Below, in pieces: positions 17,482 through 25,947 of a stretch of DNA of 64,000 bases. Positions within the stretch are counted from its first letter, which is position 1. Each line of letters starts with the position of its first letter. The stretch is from UBA6136 sp044351045. Lineage in GTDB: Bacteria; Pseudomonadota; Gammaproteobacteria; Methylococcales; Methylococcaceae. The stretch spans positions 21,698 through 85,697 of the forward strand of contig JBILGM010000005.1 in assembly GCA_044351045.1 (NCBI GenBank), in the 5' to 3' direction. The notes below the pieces were generated by a model, which was given only the letters and a program-made list of their open reading frames with translations, did not search any database and was not told the DNA's origin. The translations under genes were made by a program, and so were the position numbers.

Positions 17482-17551
17482 AGTGCTGGAGCAGTACCGA
17501 CGCACCATCCGGATCGAAAGGTCGTATGGGCAGGACATCAGGCTGATGTGA
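17423..17551 (+). CDS. 42-residue ORF sharing the RTxxIERSYG motif
   Basis: ATG at 17,423 opens MRASELYPRIQLERFLAGDE, then VLEQYRRTIRIERSYGQDIRLM. It is too short for most gene finders but reads like protein. It overlaps the preceding ORF by 59 nt in another frame. The shared IERSYG phrase with its neighbour is the main support. Confidence 0.45.
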   Translation: MRASELYPRIQLERFLAGDEVLEQYRRTIRIERSYGQDIRLM

Positions 17552-17725
17552 TCGGGGTGGAGTGGTAGTCCCACCACGGACCCGAAGGTTTCCCGGCAAC
17601 CAGATTGTGCTCCGACCAAGGGCGGATTATACGTTGTGGAGCCTGATTCCCGATTGACGCTCCGCATGCGTAGGAAATTTTTCCCACGCATCCGGCAGCT
17701 GTTATGGGTAATTGTACCCACAACC

Positions 17726-17797
17726 CAGACCGATCCAACCTCGTAATTTTGCGAAGTAGACCAGACCGATCCAGTTGTGCAATTTTGCACGGCTGAC
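17726..17797 (+). repeat. Two imperfect 36-nt direct repeats near the right island end
   Basis: CAGACCGATCCA is repeated exactly at 17,726 and 17,762. Each copy is followed, after about six variable bases, by AATTTTGC. Possible protein-binding iterons of the element. The rest of 17,552-17,924 has no supported gene. Confidence 0.45.
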
Positions 17798-17850
17798 CCG
17801 TCGAACTGTGGCACTATCGCCCTCAAACCCCCCCGTTCTCTATACATCAC

Positions 17851-17871
17851 CCCTACAAATAGCGTGTAGGG
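17851..17871. repeat. CCCTACA inverted pair near the right island end
   Basis: CCCTACA at 17,851-17,857 and TGTAGGG at 17,865-17,871 form a 7-bp inverted repeat with a 7-nt spacer. It is the same heptamer found three times near the left end. Confidence 0.4.
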
Positions 17872-17924
17872 ACTAACAACCAGCGGTAGGTCATTGATTC
17901 TCAACGTGTTATCAGCACCAATAA

Positions 17925-17940
17925 TGCTTCCGGAATAGGC
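17925..17940 (+). repeat. Right direct repeat, candidate attR of the island
   Basis: TGCTTCCGGAATAGGC matches 11,518-11,533 in 13 of 16 positions. Joining the ABC ATPase end to this copy gives ...CCGGAATAG, a stop codon a few bases before the next gene's ATG, as expected for an intact operon. Confidence 0.6.
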
Positions 17941-17943
17941 GTG

Positions 17944-19641
17944 ATGGAACAGCCTGTCTTCACCACTGCTGGCACCAAGACAGCGTTTGTGCGGCAATTC
18001 ATGCGACCGCAATATTGGGTCGTGATGGCTTTGCTGGCCACTCTGGCCGGCCCCTTCCTGTTGCAGCCGAAAGCGTCGGTTTCGGCAACCGATCATGATC
18101 GCCGGTTGGTCATTCTGTCACCCCACAATGAACGGGTCAGACACGAAATCGGTCAGGCCTTCGCCGATGACTGGAAAACCCGCACCGGCGAAACCGTTTA
18201 TCTTGACTGGCGAATTCCCGGTGGTTCGTCTGAGATTTCGCTGTTCATGAAGTCGGAATTTGCCGGGGCCTTCCAATACGAATGGCAAGGCCGACAGCAC
18301 CAGTCATGGCGTCATGATATCGGAACGGACTTTGCCGATCCTCGCACGCTTTTAACGGCAACGGGACCCGCGGCCGACGCCCGCCGGGCCTTTCTGGCTT
18401 CAAACACCGGCATAGGCGTGGATTTGCTCTTCGGCGGTGGCTCTTATGATTTCCAGCAACTGGCCGATGCAGGTTATCTGGTGGCGGGTGATCCTGCGGC
18501 CGGCATCGGCATCAGTGCCCTCATGGCCGAGCATCCAGAATGGTTCTCTGCGAATGCCATTCCCGAGGTCGTCAGTGGCGAACCGTTTCGTGATCGTCAG
18601 CAGCGCTGGGTCGGTGTCGTGCTGGCGACCTTCGGGATCGTATTCAATCGGGATGTGCTCGACCGACTGAACTTCGACCAGGCGCCGACCCAGTGGTCGG
18701 ATCTGGCTGATCCGCGACTCGTGGGTCAGGTGGCGATGGCTGATCCGACCAAGAGCGGCTCTGTCGCTAAGGCCTTCGAACTGATCATCCAGCAGCAGAT
18801 GGCCCAGTCCATGGCCCAACATTCGGCATTGCCGAATGACCAAACCGAAGAGACCGGAGTGCGTGAGGGCTGGCTGAAGGGCTTGCGCCTAATCCAGCGC
18901 ATGAGCGCGAATGCACGCTATTTCACCGATTCGGCCACCAAGATTTCGCTCGAAGTTTCGCGCGGTGATGCGGCGGCTGGCATGGCGATCGATGCCTATG
19001 GCCGCGCCGCGCAGGAGTTTGTCCGGATGCCTTCGGGTGAGTCCCGGGTGGGCTTCGTATCGCCCACAGGGGGCACCTCGGTCAGTGTTGACCCGATTGC
19101 CCTGCTGCGCGGTGCGCCTGAACCGCAATTGGCGACGGCTTTCATGCGCTTCGTTCTTTCTGAGCGCGGCCAGAAACTCTGGGGTTTCCGCCCCGGCACG
19201 CCCGACGGTCCCGTGTCTCATGCCTTGCGCCGTTTACCGGTTCGTCGCAACTTCTACACCGAAACTCACCGTCAGTACATGACCGATGCCGGTGAGCATC
19301 CCTATGTCCAGGCCGAGGATTTTGTTTACCACCCGCAATGGACCGGCCCGATGCTGGGCGCGATACGCTTCCTGATCCGGGTGATGTGCGTGGACACCCA
19401 TCGAGAGCAACGCGGGGCGTGGCAGGCGATTATCGCCCATGGCATGCCCGCCGACGCGCTGGCGGCTTTTCATGATCTCCCCGGGATCTCTTATCAGGAC
19501 GTGAAAGACCGGATCATGCCCATTCTGCGAGCCAAGGACAAAGTGGCTGAAGTCCGTCTGGCACGGGAATTGGGCGCCGTATTTCGCAGGAATTACCAGA
19601 TGGCCGCGCGGCTGGCCGAAGCGCACGGAGCAGAGTCATGA
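17944..19641 (+). CDS. ABC transporter substrate-binding protein (ferric-iron type), extended C-terminus
   Basis: Periplasmic binding protein of 565 residues with a signal/anchor at about 24-45 (YWVVMALLATLAGPFLL). The solute-binding fold begins with LVILSPHNERVRHEIGQAFADDW and includes GIVFNRDVLDRL, PTQWSDLADPRLVGQVAMADPTKSG and GMAIDAYGRAAQEF, typical of iron(III)-binding-like proteins. It is about 200 residues longer than FbpA; the extra C-terminal part (from about 440) is uncharacterised. A GTG one codon upstream is an alternative start. The upstream end touches the right repeat of the island. The permease start overlaps its stop. Confidence 0.88.
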   Translation: MEQPVFTTAGTKTAFVRQFMRPQYWVVMALLATLAGPFLLQPKASVSATDHDRRLVILSPHNERVRHEIGQAFADDWKTRTGETVYLDWRIPGGSSEISLFMKSEFAGAFQYEWQGRQHQSWRHDIGTDFADPRTLLTATGPAADARRAFLASNTGIGVDLLFGGGSYDFQQLADAGYLVAGDPAAGIGISALMAEHPEWFSANAIPEVVSGEPFRDRQQRWVGVVLATFGIVFNRDVLDRLNFDQAPTQWSDLADPRLVGQVAMADPTKSGSVAKAFELIIQQQMAQSMAQHSALPNDQTEETGVREGWLKGLRLIQRMSANARYFTDSATKISLEVSRGDAAAGMAIDAYGRAAQEFVRMPSGESRVGFVSPTGGTSVSVDPIALLRGAPEPQLATAFMRFVLSERGQKLWGFRPGTPDGPVSHALRRLPVRRNFYTETHRQYMTDAGEHPYVQAEDFVYHPQWTGPMLGAIRFLIRVMCVDTHREQRGAWQAIIAHGMPADALAAFHDLPGISYQDVKDRIMPILRAKDKVAEVRLARELGAVFRRNYQMAARLAEAHGAES

Positions 19642-21332
19642 GTCCGCTGCTATCCCGGGTGGTTTACATTCTGGTCACGATTTTCTTCGCACTGTTCTTC
19701 GTGTTGCCGATCTGGGGCACGTTGCAGACCGCTTTCGTCGATGCGAGCGGTGGCTTCACCCTCGATTACATTGCCGAGGTTTTCCGGAATCCGCTTTACC
19801 GGGAAGGTCTGTTGAATTCCTTCCTGATTGCGCTGCTGACGACGCTGGCGTGTTTGCTGATTTCTTTGCCTCTGGCGTTCGGCTATGTCCGCTTCACATT
19901 TCCCGCCCGAACCTGGCTCAATTCGCTGATGCTCACGCCCCTGATCCTCCCGCCTTTTGTCGGGGCACTGGGCATCCAGGCCATGATGGGACAGGCCGGG
20001 GCTTTCAACAGTCTGCTGACGGCGCTGGGTATTCTCTCCGCCAATCGCCCGGTGGACTGGCTGGGCGAGGGACAAATGACCGGTGTCGTGCTGATGAATG
20101 TGCTGCACCTTTATCCCATCGTCTATCTGAATATCACCGCCTCGCTGGCCAATCTTGATCCTGCGTTGGAGGAGGCCGCTGCCAATCTTGGGTGCTCGCC
20201 TTGGCGTCGGCTTTGGCGAATTACCCTGCCGCTGATTCTGCCCGGAATTTTTGCCGGCAGTGCCATTGCTTTCATCTGGGCCTTTACTGAACTGGGTGTG
20301 CCGCTGATTTTCGATTACGACCGGGTCACATCCGTACAAATTTTCGGCGCCATCAAGGATCTCAACAACAATCCGTTTCCCTATGCGCTAGTGGTCGTTT
20401 TGCTGTTCTTTACCACGTTGTTTTATGTCGGCAGCAAGCTCTTGTTTCGCGGTGATGTGTCGGGTGGGGGAGGGCGCGCTACCACCGGGCGCAGCCTGGC
20501 GACTCTCTCCGGATTACGCGGCCTATTGTTATCGGGTGGTTTTCTTCTCTTGATCGGGCTGGCGTTGATGCCGCATGTCGGCGTGTTGCTGTTGTCGCTG
20601 GCCGGTGACTGGTACGGCACCGTACTGCCGTCTCGGCTGACACTGGCGCATTTCACCGGCGCCCTGGGCCATGATCTGACGCTCTCGGCCATCGCCAACA
20701 GTCTCAAGTATGCGTCCTTGGCCACCGTGCTGGATGTCGTCTTGGGCATCGGCGTGGCCTGGGTGGTGGTGCGCAGCCAGCTCAAGGGTCGGCAATGGCT
20801 TGATACTATGGCGATGTTGCCGTTAGCCGTGCCTGGCATAGTCATGGCCTTCGGCTATCTTGCCCTCTCTCGGGAAGGCCAGCCCCTCCATGCTCTGATG
20901 CTTGGCGAAAATCCCTTGCTGCTCCTGGTGGTGGCCTACGCCATGCGACGCTTGCCCTATGTGGTCCGCTCCGCGGCGGCCGGTTTACAGCAGGTCAGTC
21001 CCACCCTGGAGGAAGCTGCCCAGAACCTCGGCGCGCCTCCGCTGCGGGCGTTGTGGCGCATTACGCTGCCATTAGTCGCCCCGAATTTGCTCGCCGGTGC
21101 CTTGCTCGCTTTCTCCTTCGCAATGCTGGAAGTTAGCGACTCGATGATCCTGGCTCAGCAGACCCTCTACTTCCCCATCACCAAGGCCATCTACTCGCTT
21201 TCCTCGGCGCTGGGCGACGGGCCCGCTCTGGCGGCCGCGCTTGGGGTGTGGTCAATGGTATTCCTGACCATCACTCTGCTGGGCGCGGGGGTAGTCCTTG
21301 GAAGGAAACTCGGGGCGCTGTTTCGGGTATGA
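19638..21332 (+). CDS. ABC transporter permease, two fused halves (ferric-iron type)
   Basis: A 564-residue inner-membrane protein with about twelve membrane segments in two homologous permease halves. Each half carries an EAA loop that contacts the ATPase: EEAAANLGCSPWRRLWRITLPL near residue 178 and EEAAQNLGAPPLRALWRITLPL near residue 456. The start overlaps the binding-protein stop in ATGA. This fused form is typical of FbpB-like iron permeases. The matching ATPase is taken to be the gene at 10,455, beyond the island; no other ATPase of that type lies in the window. Confidence 0.92.
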   Translation: MSPLLSRVVYILVTIFFALFFVLPIWGTLQTAFVDASGGFTLDYIAEVFRNPLYREGLLNSFLIALLTTLACLLISLPLAFGYVRFTFPARTWLNSLMLTPLILPPFVGALGIQAMMGQAGAFNSLLTALGILSANRPVDWLGEGQMTGVVLMNVLHLYPIVYLNITASLANLDPALEEAAANLGCSPWRRLWRITLPLILPGIFAGSAIAFIWAFTELGVPLIFDYDRVTSVQIFGAIKDLNNNPFPYALVVVLLFFTTLFYVGSKLLFRGDVSGGGGRATTGRSLATLSGLRGLLLSGGFLLLIGLALMPHVGVLLLSLAGDWYGTVLPSRLTLAHFTGALGHDLTLSAIANSLKYASLATVLDVVLGIGVAWVVVRSQLKGRQWLDTMAMLPLAVPGIVMAFGYLALSREGQPLHALMLGENPLLLLVVAYAMRRLPYVVRSAAAGLQQVSPTLEEAAQNLGAPPLRALWRITLPLVAPNLLAGALLAFSFAMLEVSDSMILAQQTLYFPITKAIYSLSSALGDGPALAAALGVWSMVFLTITLLGAGVVLGRKLGALFRV

Positions 21333-21785
21333 AAAAACAACTGGTTTTCGCTGTGTGATGTTTTCTTGGGCCATGTCGAAATCCTGCGGCGTGATCACAA
21401 AGCCGACAAAAGTCTAAAGACCGTCGAGGCTGACCTCGCCCCCAGCCTCAAACTGAGTAAGAGCGGGGCTTACAAAACATCGGCAGGGACCCTTGATCAT
21501 GCTCTCCAGCAACTCGAACGCTACAGCTTAGGACCTTAGAAAAGGAGGGCGACTCCGACACGAATAGATCGGGTAGGTGTGGCCGGTAGGGCGCGGGCTG
21601 GGCGGTCGGGTTCAAGCCAGTTCCGCGCAGAACAAGTATGAACCCCTGACTTTAAAGCGGGTCACTTCAGGGCGTGCTAATGGACCTTGGTAGAAGAAGC
21701 GTGGTGATCAGCGCGAAACAGAGCGCAGCGATGATATGTGACTGAGTCCCGTTGGGTGGCTTCGTTTCGCTCGCTCAATAAAAAA
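21333..21785 (+). other. Intergenic stretch with an in-frame open extension after the permease stop
   Basis: The 68 codons after the permease TGA stay open to a TAG at 21,537-21,539. They read WFSLCDVFLGHVEILRRDHK, then ADKSLKTVEADLAPSLKLSK and AYKTSAGTLDHALQQLERYS. There is no start codon or ribosome-binding site. It looks protein-like and may be a gene remnant, but no family is recognised. The rest (21,540-21,785) shows nothing I can support. Confidence 0.3.
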
Positions 21786-21815
21786 CGGCGGTGAGGAATG
21801 AAATTCCCGACCGCC
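21786..21815 (-). terminator. Terminator of the SmbP-like gene
   Basis: On the minus strand GGCGGT / ACCGCC with a 17-nt loop is followed by GTTTTTTATT. Confidence 0.75.
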
Positions 21816-21839
21816 ATTTCATTGAAAGCCGAAGATCGA

Positions 21840-22184
21840 TCAGAACGATTTTTCGGCGGCTTTCAGGTGGGTGGCTGCGGCATCGGCCGACTCACCGGCG
21901 ACATCGGCATGGCCCATCTTGGCATGTTCGATGGCTTCGTTAAGGTTCTTAATGCCGGCCTCGACGTGAGGATTGGCTTTTTCGGCCTGAGCCGCTTCAG
22001 CGTGGGTTTTGGCGGCTGCGGCATGTTCGCCAACGCCGGCTGCATCCCCTTTTTTGCCGCTCTCGGCGGCGGCGATGGCATGCTTGGTGGCTTCGGCTTT
22101 GTGGTCTTCTGCGAAAGCGTTGGTCGCTGAGAATAACCCGGTCAAAAGACCGGCAACTAGCAGGGTAAGAAGTGATTTGTTCAT
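21840..22184 (-). CDS. SmbP-like small metal-binding protein, first copy
   Basis: A 114-residue exported protein starting at MNKSLLTLLVAGLLTGLFSATNAFA (signal peptide), preceded by GGAG. The mature part is an all-helical Ala/His/Lys/Glu repeat with regularly spaced histidines (EDHKAEATKHAIAAAE..., GEHAAAAKTHAEAA, EHAKMGHADVAGE). This is the pattern of SmbP of Nitrosomonas europaea, a periplasmic copper-binding four-helix protein. A longer ATG start at 22,220 would spoil the signal peptide. A second paralogue lies at 29,361. It probably buffers metals in the periplasm. Confidence 0.8.
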   Translation of the reverse strand: MNKSLLTLLVAGLLTGLFSATNAFAEDHKAEATKHAIAAAESGKKGDAAGVGEHAAAAKTHAEAAQAEKANPHVEAGIKNLNEAIEHAKMGHADVAGESADAAATHLKAAEKSF

Positions 22185-22725
22185 GTGGTCTCCATCATTT
22201 GTTTTCTGTGTTGTTGTCATCCACCAAGGTGGAAGCCCCTTCTCCAGAAGGCTATTCAGTCTGATTAACCCCAGAGGCTCAAATGGGACCTATCCGGGAG
22301 GAAAAGGTTGCGATCGGGGACCGAAACGACCGGTGTGATTAGAAATCTATCAGCCCTCTCACTATGTTTGCTGGATAGATCCAGTAACGCTAACGTCAAG
22401 CTATTTGAGCCTCTTTCCAAGCTGGTTTTGGGGGGATTCAGCCGTGGTATGACCACCGGCAAGTCAACACGAGGGGGGCAACTTTTCATGATCGTCAGCG
22501 AGCCAGGATCGAACGGCATTTTCGCTAGACCTTTCGCTTTGGCCGAGGGCGTTAGGGTAGCGAGGGGACTCGATGTTAAGCTCATGTTCCACATGTATGA
22601 ACCAACCTGGCTTAACTCTGGTTAATCGATTATCGGCCATGGTGAAGTGAGTATTCGACATTTTTGCCCTGTACACCCAGTGCCGGGGGCAGACCGCCCC
22701 GACATTTTGATCCAGAAATTTCTCC
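22185..22725. other. Intergenic region between the SmbP-like gene and the ABC operon
   Basis: About 540 bases between divergent genes. Frames here (for example 22,308-22,625) lack ribosome-binding sites and family resemblance. It must contain both promoters; none is clear. No RNA gene or riboswitch was recognised. Confidence 0.4.
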
Positions 22726-23424
22726 ATGACTCTCACAACCTCTTGCCTCCTGACACTTCAGAATGTCTCTCATGGTTATCGAGAAGGTGGAGTTTGGCGC
22801 GAGGTGCTGCGCGGGGTAGATCTTGACGTCAAGTCGGGCGAGCAACTCGCCCTGGTTGGGCAGAGCGGTTCCGGCAAATCCACATTGATGCATTTGATGG
22901 GTGCCCTCGATACCCCCAGATCGGGCCGGATTTTATTTGAGGAAACCGATCTGGCCATGATGGGCGAGCCGCAGCGGACTCTCTGGCGGCGTCAGCATGT
23001 GGGTTTCATTTACCAGTTCTTCAATCTGATCCCGACACTGACCGTGATCGAGAATGTCCTGCTGCCGCTGGAGTTGAATGGCACCCGCGAAGCGGAGGGT
23101 CGGCCAGCGGCAGTCGACTTGCTGAAAGAGGTGGGGCTGGCCGACCGCGCCGACAGCTATCCTGATCGGCTGTCCGGTGGAGAGCAGCAACGGGTCGCCA
23201 TCATCCGTGCGCTCATTCATCAGCCCCGCTTGGTGCTGGCAGACGAACCGACCGGCAATCTGGACGCCGGGACAGGTGAGCAGGTGCTGGACTTGCTGGA
23301 TCGTCTGGTGCGTGCCAAAGGCCATACTCTTATTTTGGTGACTCATAGTGCCGGGGTGGCAAAACGGGCAGATCGTATTGTCCGGCTGGTGGATGGTCGA
23401 TTGGCCATGGAAGCTCAGGCATGA
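22726..23424 (+). CDS. ABC exporter ATP-binding protein (YbbA/LolD type)
   Basis: A 232-residue ATPase of the MacB/LolD superfamily. Walker A is GQSGSGKST at 45-53, the signature LSGGEQQRVA lies near residue 148, and Walker B is LVLADEPTGNLD. Its stop overlaps the start of the large permease gene (ATGA). The size of the permease and its double FtsX architecture point to the YbbA-YbbP group rather than lipoprotein-sorting LolCDE. The cargo is unknown; the lipoprotein encoded third in the operon is the natural candidate partner. Confidence 0.92.
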   Translation: MTLTTSCLLTLQNVSHGYREGGVWREVLRGVDLDVKSGEQLALVGQSGSGKSTLMHLMGALDTPRSGRILFEETDLAMMGEPQRTLWRRQHVGFIYQFFNLIPTLTVIENVLLPLELNGTREAEGRPAAVDLLKEVGLADRADSYPDRLSGGEQQRVAIIRALIHQPRLVLADEPTGNLDAGTGEQVLDLLDRLVRAKGHTLILVTHSAGVAKRADRIVRLVDGRLAMEAQA

Positions 23425-25946
23425 GTCTGCTGGGTCGGGCCAACCGCCGTCACTTCGTGCGGCATCCGTTGCAGTTGCTGCTGGCTATTTTGGGCGTCGC
23501 GCTGGGAGTGGCCATGGTGGTATCGATCGATCTGGCCGCCAAAAGCACCCATCGTGCCTTTGCCTTGTCCATGGAGGCCTTGACCGGTCGCTACACCCAT
23601 CATCTCACCGGCGCCCCTGAGGGCTTGCCGGAATCTCTGTTCACCCAGTTGCGGGTGGGGGCGGGCTTGCGGCAGAGCGCCCCTGCCGTCGAGGGGTATG
23701 TCAGCTTGAAAGACTCGACACTGCAGCTGGTCGGTTTTGATGTATTTTCCGAGCGCAATCTTCGCAGTCGTTTCGTCAATGCGGCACGGGGCGATGAAGG
23801 GCTCCGGCTGCTGACCGAGCCGGATACGGTCCTCTTATCCGCCGTGTCGGCCCGACGGATCGGGGTTAGCCCGGGCGATGACTTGAATGTGGTGATCGAC
23901 AGCCAGCCGCACCGGCTCAAGCTGGTGGGTTATGCGGAGGGCGGATTGCCGCCCGACCCGGCCTTGGAGGGTGTCATGTTGGCCGATATCGCCACCGCCC
24001 AGGAATTGCTCGGCCGGATTGGCTGGCTGGATCGCATCGATCTGGTGCTCGGTGATGACCCGCAAATGGAGATGACCGTCCGGGCGCTATTGCCTAAAGG
24101 TGTTGAACTGAGCTCGGCAGCAGGTCGGCAGAGCGCAACGCAGAATATGACCGCTGCCTTTGAATTGAATCTGCGCGCCATGAGTTTGCTTGCACTGCTG
24201 GTCGGTTCCTTCCTCATTTATAACACCATGGCCTTTTCCGTTTTGCAGCGGCGGGAGTTGCTGGCGTCCCTTCGAGTGTTGGGCGCGACCAGTCGTCAGT
24301 TGCTGAGTGAGATTCTTCTGGAGGCGGCTCTGCTGGGTTTGCTAGGAGGCTTGCTGGGACTGGGATTGGGGGTGCTCGCTGCCAGTGCCTTGCTGCATAT
24401 GGTGACCCGCACCATCAATGACATCTATTTTGTGTTGACGGTCAGCGAATTCATGATCGACCCTTGGGTTCTTGTTTACGGGGCGTTGCTGGGTGTGTTC
24501 GTGGCTGTCCTCGCCGCGCTGGGTCCGGCGATTGAAGCCTCATTGACTTCGCCTATCATGACCCGTGCCCGCTCGGGGGCAGAGGGGACGGCCAGAAAAG
24601 CAATTCCCTGGCTGGCGGGTGCCGGGATGTTGTCTTTGCTTGCTGCGGCCGCGTTGCTGGTGGTCGACTTGCCGGGCCTGGTGCCCGCGATTGCCGGGGT
24701 GTTTCTGTTGTTGCTGGGCTACGGCTTGCTGAGTCCGCTGTTTCTGCTGGGCGGAATCAATCTGGCCGGACGTATGACGGCCCTTTCCGGCGGATGGCTG
24801 TTGCGACTGGCAGTCCGCGGCATTGGTGCCACTCTCAGCCGGTCGGGGTTGGCTATTGCCGCATTGACCATCGCCGTGGCCGTCAGCATCGGGGTCGGCA
24901 CGATGATCGAGAGCTTTCGGGGATCGATTGCCGAATGGCTGGATCAGATTCTACAGGCCGACATTTACATCGCCACGCCCGGTTCAACGCCTCGCTCCAG
25001 CCCTTCGTTGCCGGCGGGTCTGGCCGAACGGCTGTCTTCCATGCCGGGTGTGGACCGCATCAGCACGGGTCGGCGGGTGTTCGTTCCGACTTCTCAGGGC
25101 GAAAGCGAGCTACTGGCGCTGGATCCGCCTTATCTTGACCAGCCCGGCTTTCGCTTCAAGGATATCGACGGCAAGGCATTGTGGGCACGCTTTCCTGATC
25201 TTCGCGGCATTTTGATTTCGGAACCCTACGCTCAGCGGCATCAATTGGCTGTGGGCGATCGGGTTGAAATCCAGACCGGGACCGGACCCGCCAGCTTGCC
25301 GGTGGCAGGCATCTTTTTCGACTATCGATCCGACCAGGGACTGATTGTGATTCATCGCCGTCTATTCGATGAGCTTTGGCATGATGCGGCGCATACCTCC
25401 CTGGGCCTCTATCTGAAGCCGGGGGCGGATATCAGCGCCGTGCGGACCGAACTGGATCACCGGCTGACCGATAGCCGACAGCCGCTTACCGTGCGCTCGA
25501 ACCGGGAGATTCGCGATGTTTCCCTCGAAACCTTTGAACGTACTTTTGCCATCACCCAGGTTTTGCGTTTGCTGGCCGTGGGCGTGGCCTTTATTGGCAT
25601 CGTCAGCGCCCTGATGGCCTTGCAATATGAACGCCGTCGGGAGATGGCCGTGTTGCGGGCGACCGGACTGACGCCGCTGCAGACCGGCGGGCTGGTTTTA
25701 TTGCAAACCGGCTTCATGGGTCTGATGGCGGGGTTATTGGCCATACCGCTGGGTCTGGCCGTGGCCATGGCCTTGGTGCATGTGATTAATTTACGTTCGT
25801 TCGGGTGGACCATGGATTTGACGGTCTCCCTGCCGCCATTGGCGGCGGCTGTAGTCGTATCGATTCTGGCGGCCCTGCTGGCCGGGGCTTATCCGGCTCG
25901 CCAGGCGATGCGAACGCCCCCCGCGATTGGCTTGCGAGAGGAATGA
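23421..25946 (+). CDS. ABC exporter permease with two FtsX/MacB domains (YbbP-like)
   Basis: An 841-residue inner-membrane protein with an N-terminal transmembrane segment, a periplasmic MacB-PCD domain and about ten membrane helices in total. The two FtsX core regions lie near residues 255-370 and 700-830. The first contains SVLQRRELLASLRVLGATSRQLL and the second LQYERRREMAVLRATGLTPLQ, the repeated coupling region of FtsX permeases. The C-terminal YPARQAMRTPPAIGLREE is a classic ending. The gene overlaps the ATPase by 4 nt and is followed after one base by the lipoprotein gene, so the three form one operon. Confidence 0.92.
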   Translation: MSLLGRANRRHFVRHPLQLLLAILGVALGVAMVVSIDLAAKSTHRAFALSMEALTGRYTHHLTGAPEGLPESLFTQLRVGAGLRQSAPAVEGYVSLKDSTLQLVGFDVFSERNLRSRFVNAARGDEGLRLLTEPDTVLLSAVSARRIGVSPGDDLNVVIDSQPHRLKLVGYAEGGLPPDPALEGVMLADIATAQELLGRIGWLDRIDLVLGDDPQMEMTVRALLPKGVELSSAAGRQSATQNMTAAFELNLRAMSLLALLVGSFLIYNTMAFSVLQRRELLASLRVLGATSRQLLSEILLEAALLGLLGGLLGLGLGVLAASALLHMVTRTINDIYFVLTVSEFMIDPWVLVYGALLGVFVAVLAALGPAIEASLTSPIMTRARSGAEGTARKAIPWLAGAGMLSLLAAAALLVVDLPGLVPAIAGVFLLLLGYGLLSPLFLLGGINLAGRMTALSGGWLLRLAVRGIGATLSRSGLAIAALTIAVAVSIGVGTMIESFRGSIAEWLDQILQADIYIATPGSTPRSSPSLPAGLAERLSSMPGVDRISTGRRVFVPTSQGESELLALDPPYLDQPGFRFKDIDGKALWARFPDLRGILISEPYAQRHQLAVGDRVEIQTGTGPASLPVAGIFFDYRSDQGLIVIHRRLFDELWHDAAHTSLGLYLKPGADISAVRTELDHRLTDSRQPLTVRSNREIRDVSLETFERTFAITQVLRLLAVGVAFIGIVSALMALQYERRREMAVLRATGLTPLQTGGLVLLQTGFMGLMAGLLAIPLGLAVAMALVHVINLRSFGWTMDLTVSLPPLAAAVVVSILAALLAGAYPARQAMRTPPAIGLREE

Positions 25947-25947
25947 C

